Part shown: positions 59,867 to 64,000 of the stretch, in pieces
Layout: each line of letters starts with the position of its first letter
How positions within the stretch are numbered: position 1 is the first letter of the stretch
Assembly: GCF_001650715.1 (NCBI RefSeq)
Contig: NZ_LWQT01000010.1
Span: forward strand, 62,001-126,000
Reading direction: 5' to 3'
Source of the DNA: Paramagnetospirillum marisnigri
GTDB lineage: Bacteria > Pseudomonadota > Alphaproteobacteria > Rhodospirillales > Magnetospirillaceae
Length of the DNA: 64,000 nucleotides
Notes under the pieces: model-generated
The model's database searches: none
What the model was told of the DNA's origin: nothing
What the model saw: only the letters and a program-made list of their open reading frames with translations
Translations under genes and position numbers: made by a program

Positions 59867-60375
59867 GGCTGGGGCCTCCCCGAGGCGCGCATGACGGCGC
59901 GCAGGATGCGTCGATGGCTGCCGCAGCGGCACAGATGGCCGGACAGGGCCTGCTTGGCATCCTCCAGGCTGGGCTCGGGGGTGGTGGCCAGCAGCGCCGC
60001 CGTCTCCATCACCATGCCACTGGTGCAATAGCCGCATTGGGAGGCCTGTTCGGCGATGAAGGCGGCCTGGACCGCATGGGGAGCCTTGGGCGTGCCCAGA
60101 CCCTCCAGGGTGGTGATGGATTTGCCCGCCGCCTCCGCGACCGTCATCAGGCAGGCGCGCACCGGCTGGCCATCGGCCAGGACGGTGCAGGCACCGCACT
60201 GCCCCTTGCCGCAGCCATATTTGGTGGCGGTCAGGCCCAACTCATCGCGCAGGGCATGGAGCAGGGGCCGCTTTGAACTGGCCGCCGACAGGGTCCGGGG
60301 CTTGCCATTGACCGAAAGCCGGATATCCGGCGTCTTGGGCGGGGCCTTGCCCTGCTTCGGTGCCGTGGCTGTCAT
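59863..60375 (-). CDS. 2Fe-2S small subunit of molybdenum hydroxylase (IorA-like)
   Basis: A 170-residue protein with two 2Fe-2S centres: a plant-ferredoxin-type site GCGKGQCGACTVLADGQPVRAC and a C-terminal site QCGYCTSGM...HLCRCGSHRRI. This is the standard electron-transfer subunit of the isoquinoline oxidoreductase/aldehyde oxidoreductase type. It lacks a signal peptide and is expected to be co-exported with the Tat-bearing large subunit. It is the first gene of the two-gene operon, with GGAGGG 4-5 nt before ATG 60375. No FAD subunit or XdhC-type maturation gene is in the window, so electrons probably pass to a cytochrome. Confidence 0.9.
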   Translation of the reverse strand: MTATAPKQGKAPPKTPDIRLSVNGKPRTLSAASSKRPLLHALRDELGLTATKYGCGKGQCGACTVLADGQPVRACLMTVAEAAGKSITTLEGLGTPKAPHAVQAAFIAEQASQCGYCTSGMVMETAALLATTPEPSLEDAKQALSGHLCRCGSHRRILRAVMRASGRPQP

Positions 60376-60526
60376 GGAACCCTCCGTTGCCGACAGAAGG
60401 CAAGACTATGGCTCGCCTGACCATCCTGGGCAATCCCCGACAGAGGTAGAGGGAAATACAACCCTTTATGGACGGCTGGAATCGTGCCTATTGTTATCGT
60501 CTAGTGGTGTGGAGAAGGGGTGAACC

Positions 60527-62383
60527 TTGGCGGCAGTGACGACAGCCAGGGGGGCGTGGGTATCCATTGCCGTCATTTGGGCGGCGCTGTTGCTGCTGCT
60601 CGTCCATGTCTATGTGGATCTCAACCGTTCCCTTGCCGACGCCCGGCAGCGCGGCATCCGGCTGGCCACCTCCTATGTCCGGCTGGTGGCCGAGCATGCC
60701 TCGGGCACCTTCGACCGCACCGATCTGGTGTTGGAACGGGCGGTAAAACTGCCGAGCGTCGCCGACATGGCCCAGGCGCGCACCCTTGCGCCCCAGCGGC
60801 GAGCCGAGTTGCAGGCCCAGTTGATGGCGCTGCAGGGGAAATCCCAGGCCATCGTCTCCATGACCATGACCGATCACGAGGGCTATGTCTTCGCCAATAC
60901 GGTGGGGACGCCGCCCGGCGGCAGTCTGGGGGACCGGGGCTATTTCCTCGCCCTGAAGAATGGCGGCGGCGACGGACCGGTGGTGTCGGAAGTGGTCAAG
61001 GGCCGGGTGTCCAACAAATGGGGGATCCAGATTGCCCGGTCCATCACCGGCCCCGATGGCCGCTTTGCCGGCATGGTGGTGGCCAATATCGGCATGACCA
61101 GCTACATGGAGGGCTTCTACGGCGGCCTGTCACTGGCGCAGGGCTCCATCGTATCGCTGCGCGATACCCAGCATCGGCTGCTGGTCCGTCACCCGGTCTC
61201 CGAGGATTTGTTCGGCAAGGCGATCCCCTCCGACGAGGCCGGGGCCATCCTGGCGGGGGGAAACGATGAGGGCTGGTACGAGCGGAAGTCTCCCATCGAC
61301 GGCGTCTACCGGTTCAATGCCATCAAGAAGTTGCCCAAATACGACATCTACGCCCTGGTGGGAATTCCCCAGGCCGAGATTCTGGGGGCCTGGACCAAGT
61401 CACGGGACCAGGCCTTGCTGATTCTGGCGTTGGCCCTGGTGGTGGCGGTGGTGGCCACGGTGCTGTCCTACTGGAAATGGCAGGTGGACAAGGCGCTCAG
61501 GGCGCAACTGTCGTTCCAGGACGCCCTGCTGGAAACCCTTCCCATTCCCATTTTCGCCCGCAACCGCCATGGGGATTTCGTGACCTGCAACAAGGCCTAT
61601 GAGCGCTTCTTTGGTACCGCCAAGGAGGAAATGACCGGACGCACCGTCTTCGACATGTTTCCGGGCGACCTGGCGCAGTCCTATGCCGCCGCGGACCAGG
61701 ATGTGCTGAGCGGGCGTGGCAACCGGACCTATGAGATCGAGGTGCCCCATGCGGATGGTTCCCGGCGCAATGTGGTGATCGACAAGGCCTGCTATGCCGA
61801 TGCCAACGGGGCAGCGGCAGGCATTGTCGGCACCGTGGTCGATATTACGGAACGCGAGGAACTGGAACGCGAACTGCGCCGTCTCGCCACCACCGATCCC
61901 CTGACCGGGGTGGGGAACCGGCGGCATTTCCTCAATCTGGCCGAGGCGGAATTGAGCCGGGTCCATCGTCATGACCGCAAGCTCAGCGTGGTGACCTTCG
62001 ACATCGACCACTTCAAGCGGATCAACGATGGCCATGGCCATGGGGTGGGCGACGACGCCATCCGGGCGGTGGCTGAGGCCTGTGTTTCCGCCTTGCGCGA
62101 CATCGACGTGGTTGGCCGCATGGGCGGCGAGGAATTCGCGGTGCTGCTGCCGGAAACCGATCTGGCGGCCGCAGAGGAAGTGGCGCGGCGCCTTCACGAC
62201 CGGATCGGCGAAATCCGGCTGCACACGGAGAAGGGGAACGGGCCGTTGTGCATTTCCGCCAGCTTCGGCGTCTCCGAGGTGGCCGATACCGATCAGACGA
62301 TCGATTGCGCGCTGCGCCGTGCCGATGCGGCCATGTACGAGGCCAAGGAAGGCGGACGCGACCGGGTCGTCGTCCGCCTCTAA
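60527..62383 (+). CDS. CACHE/PAS diguanylate cyclase
   Basis: A 618-residue membrane-bound cyclase starting at TTG 60527 (GGAGAAGGGGTG upstream). Two helices (about 10-30 and 290-312) flank a periplasmic double-CACHE sensor with GDRGYFLALKNGGGDGPVVSEVVKGRVSNKWGIQIARSI, a typical small-ligand binding stretch. A PAS domain (about 330-445) precedes the GGDEF domain with TTDPLTGVGNRRHFL, RDID inhibitory site and GGEEF, all intact. It should make c-di-GMP under control of an extracellular ligand. Related CACHE sensors occur in the kinases at 15632 and 19624. Confidence 0.9.
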   Translation: MAAVTTARGAWVSIAVIWAALLLLLVHVYVDLNRSLADARQRGIRLATSYVRLVAEHASGTFDRTDLVLERAVKLPSVADMAQARTLAPQRRAELQAQLMALQGKSQAIVSMTMTDHEGYVFANTVGTPPGGSLGDRGYFLALKNGGGDGPVVSEVVKGRVSNKWGIQIARSITGPDGRFAGMVVANIGMTSYMEGFYGGLSLAQGSIVSLRDTQHRLLVRHPVSEDLFGKAIPSDEAGAILAGGNDEGWYERKSPIDGVYRFNAIKKLPKYDIYALVGIPQAEILGAWTKSRDQALLILALALVVAVVATVLSYWKWQVDKALRAQLSFQDALLETLPIPIFARNRHGDFVTCNKAYERFFGTAKEEMTGRTVFDMFPGDLAQSYAAADQDVLSGRGNRTYEIEVPHADGSRRNVVIDKACYADANGAAAGIVGTVVDITEREELERELRRLATTDPLTGVGNRRHFLNLAEAELSRVHRHDRKLSVVTFDIDHFKRINDGHGHGVGDDAIRAVAEACVSALRDIDVVGRMGGEEFAVLLPETDLAAAEEVARRLHDRIGEIRLHTEKGNGPLCISASFGVSEVADTDQTIDCALRRADAAMYEAKEGGRDRVVVRL

Positions 62384-62400
62384 GCCTCGGTTTTCCCGCT

Positions 62401-63732
62401 TCAGCCCGCCCGGATCTGGCTGACGAAGCGATCCACCTGCTGTTCCAGCCGGGTAGAGTTCCGCGATAGGTCCGTCGCCGCCTCCAGGACCTGGCGCGCC
62501 GCCGCGCCAGTCTCGCTGGCGGTGGAGTTCACCATGGTGATGGTCGAGGTGACCTCCATGGTGCCCTGGGCGGCCTGTTGGACATTGCGGGCGATTTCCT
62601 GGGTGGCGGCACCCTGCTCCTCAACTGACGAGGCGATGGACCCGGCGATCTCGTTGATCTGGCCAATGGTGTTGGCGATGCTGCCGATGGCCCCCACCGC
62701 GTCGCGGGTGGCGGCCTGGACGGCATTGATCTGACCAGCGATCTCGTCGGTGGCCTTGGCCGTCTGGTTGGCCAGGCTTTTCACCTCGTTGGCCACCACG
62801 GCGAAGCCCTTGCCGGCATCGCCGGCCCGGGCGGCCTCGATGGTGGCATTGAGCGCCAGCAGGTTGGTCTGGGATGCGATGTCGTTGATCAGCTTGACCA
62901 CCTGACCGATCTTGCTGGCGGCTTCGGCCAGGCTCTGCACCATCTGGTTGGTGCGGTTGGCCTCGACCATGGCATTGGAAGCGATCTGGGCCGACTGGGC
63001 CACCTGGCGGCTGATCTCGGTAATGGACGAGGACAGTTCCTCGGCGGCGGCGGCGACGGTCTGGATGTTGACGGTGGCTTCCTCGGCGGCGGCGGCCACC
63101 GTGGTCGACTGGCGCGAGGTCTCCTCGGCGGTGGCGCTCATGCCCTTGGCGGCATTTTCCATCTGTCCGGCAGACGAGGCAACCGAAGCCACCAAGCCCT
63201 TGACCTCGGATTCGAACACGTCGGCCTTGGCGCCCAGTTCGCGGGCGATGATGGCGGCGGTGTTGGTCTCGATATAGACCGAGGTGGCAAGGTCCATGTC
63301 AAGGAAGGCGGCCTTGTTGACCGCCGCCAGCACCTGGGTCAGTCGCTGGGGATTCTTGCGGTAGTGTTCCACCGCCACGGCGATGACCATGTTCAGCACG
63401 AAGCAGTAGCCCGCCGTGTACCATTTCGGCTCCAGACCGATCCGCTGGTGGACCTTGCCGATTTCGGTGACCTGGGCGAAATAGCGGTCGTCGAACTGTC
63501 CGGCGAACACGCTTTCCATCCAGTGGCGCTTCTGCATGGCGCGGGCATGGGCCATGCGCTCGGGGTTGGAGAACATTTTGGATGTGGCGGGGTTGCTGGC
63601 CACATGCCGATAAAAGGTATCGAGGACCTTGTCGATATGACGGGCCAGGACATCGCGAAACTCTCGCAAGGTGCGCTTGGTTTCCTCGTCGATCTGTAGG
63701 AACGCGATATTGCCCGAACGGTCCAAGCTCAT
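62401..63732 (-). CDS. Globin-coupled aerotaxis receptor (HemAT-like MCP)
   Basis: A 443-residue cytoplasmic chemoreceptor with no membrane helix, from ATG 63732 (MSLDRSGNIA). Residues 1-155 form a sensor globin: FYRHVASNPATSKMF, HWMESVFAGQFDDRYF, and the proximal haem ligand His95 in EIGKVHQRIGLEPKWYTAGYCF. The remainder is a methyl-accepting signalling domain with the conserved tip DIASQTNLLALNATIEAARAGDAGKGFAVVANEVKSLA. O2 or another haem ligand would control the CheA kinase. There is no CheR-docking pentapeptide at the C-terminus. No che genes are nearby, so it is an orphan receptor. The frame extends to 63867, but the added residues look non-coding. Confidence 0.92.
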   Translation of the reverse strand: MSLDRSGNIAFLQIDEETKRTLREFRDVLARHIDKVLDTFYRHVASNPATSKMFSNPERMAHARAMQKRHWMESVFAGQFDDRYFAQVTEIGKVHQRIGLEPKWYTAGYCFVLNMVIAVAVEHYRKNPQRLTQVLAAVNKAAFLDMDLATSVYIETNTAAIIARELGAKADVFESEVKGLVASVASSAGQMENAAKGMSATAEETSRQSTTVAAAAEEATVNIQTVAAAAEELSSSITEISRQVAQSAQIASNAMVEANRTNQMVQSLAEAASKIGQVVKLINDIASQTNLLALNATIEAARAGDAGKGFAVVANEVKSLANQTAKATDEIAGQINAVQAATRDAVGAIGSIANTIGQINEIAGSIASSVEEQGAATQEIARNVQQAAQGTMEVTSTITMVNSTASETGAAARQVLEAATDLSRNSTRLEQQVDRFVSQIRAG

Positions 63733-63974
63733 TTTCAACCCCCAATATAACGAAAGTATCCCTGCCCCCAGACAATGGGCATTCTCAGCGCAAGTTTCAA
63801 TGTTTGTACACTCTCTAATACCAAAGTGGAAGGGACGGGCATGGCGGTGGCGGTCAGGAATCGACATCGGAATCGACTTTCCCTATTTCCCCCGTGGCGA
63901 ACATGTTATAGACAGACCCTCCCGACGGGGCGGCCCTCCGCGCGTGCGGGTCGATCAAGCGTGCTCGGTACCAA

Positions 63975-64000
63975 GCGGGCGTGGTGGAACTGGTAGACAC
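63975..64000 (+). tRNA. tRNA-Leu, 5' part only
   Basis: GCGGGCGTGGTGGAACTGG followed by TAGACAC has the acceptor strand, U8 and the long D-arm (GGTGGAACTGGTAGACAC) typical of bacterial tRNA-Leu. The window ends before the anticodon, so the isoacceptor cannot be named. Confidence 0.85.

Noticed and set aside
63775..63996. 73-codon plus-strand ORF before the tRNA
   Set aside because: It reads into the tRNA gene and has no ribosome site or coding bias.
1..64000. CRISPR arrays, rRNA genes, integrase/attachment sites and complete insertion sequences
   Set aside because: I looked for regularly spaced direct repeats, rRNA sequence and transposase or integrase motifs and saw none; the only mobile-type elements are the short non-coding repeats listed.

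Overview
The window is GC-rich, densely packed DNA that looks like a chromosomal segment of an alphaproteobacterium. My best guess is a Rhodospirillales member of the Magnetospirillum/Paramagnetospirillum type. The guess rests on base composition, the crowd of PAS/CACHE sensor kinases and c-di-GMP proteins, a bacteriohemerythrin, a globin-coupled chemoreceptor and a bacteriophytochrome. No rRNA or housekeeping marker is present to prove the genus, and no magnetosome gene is seen.

Layout. (1) 1-2.4 kb: the start of a probable heavy-metal efflux operon that runs off the left edge, a trypsin-fold protease, and a two-gene operon of unknown small proteins behind an AT-rich promoter region. (2) 2.7-15.6 kb: a complete lactate-utilisation region. 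It holds a fused FAD/Fe-S D-lactate dehydrogenase of Dld-II type, the L-lactate oxidase complex lutABC, lactate permease, a full-length GntR/FCD regulator, a second FCD protein that has lost its DNA-binding domain, and pyruvate carboxylase. The same 19-bp imperfect palindrome lies in front of lutA, the permease and pyruvate carboxylase, so lactate oxidation and anaplerosis probably form one regulon. (3) 15.6-32.7 kb: a signalling region. It has a degenerate CACHE histidine kinase, a c-haem diguanylate cyclase, a CACHE/PAS kinase, a PhnD-like binding protein paired with a giant hybrid kinase, a bacteriophytochrome kinase, a bacteriohemerythrin and a PAS/degenerate-GGDEF/EAL protein. (4) 32.8-50.6 kb: a surface-glycan or flagellin-modification cluster. 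It contains glycosyl- and glycerophosphotransferase-like proteins, a DegT aminotransferase, WbqC, a free-standing acyl carrier protein with SDR, adenylation and NeuD-type acyltransferase partners, three methyltransferases, a radical SAM-GT61 fusion, a TPR protein and a B12-type radical SAM enzyme. A 266-bp MITE sits inside it. (5) 50.6-57.6 kb: a YqaA membrane protein, a Cys-motif protein, a NicO metal exporter with a DUF1007 partner, and sulfur-amino-acid genes (metC, sseA, cysK). (6) 57.6-64 kb: a two-subunit molybdenum hydroxylase, a CACHE/PAS diguanylate cyclase, a globin-coupled chemoreceptor, and the 5' end of a tRNA-Leu cut by the right edge.

The most unusual items are the acyl-carrier/adenylation module embedded in the glycan cluster, the radical SAM-GT61 fusion protein, the HTH-less FCD paralogue inside the lactate regulon, and the histidine kinase whose ATP-binding boxes are eroded. 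Recurrent small repeats (two 102-bp palindromic elements, REP-like hairpins and one MITE) occupy several intergenic spaces. Functions are assigned from motifs and recalled family knowledge only; no database search was run.
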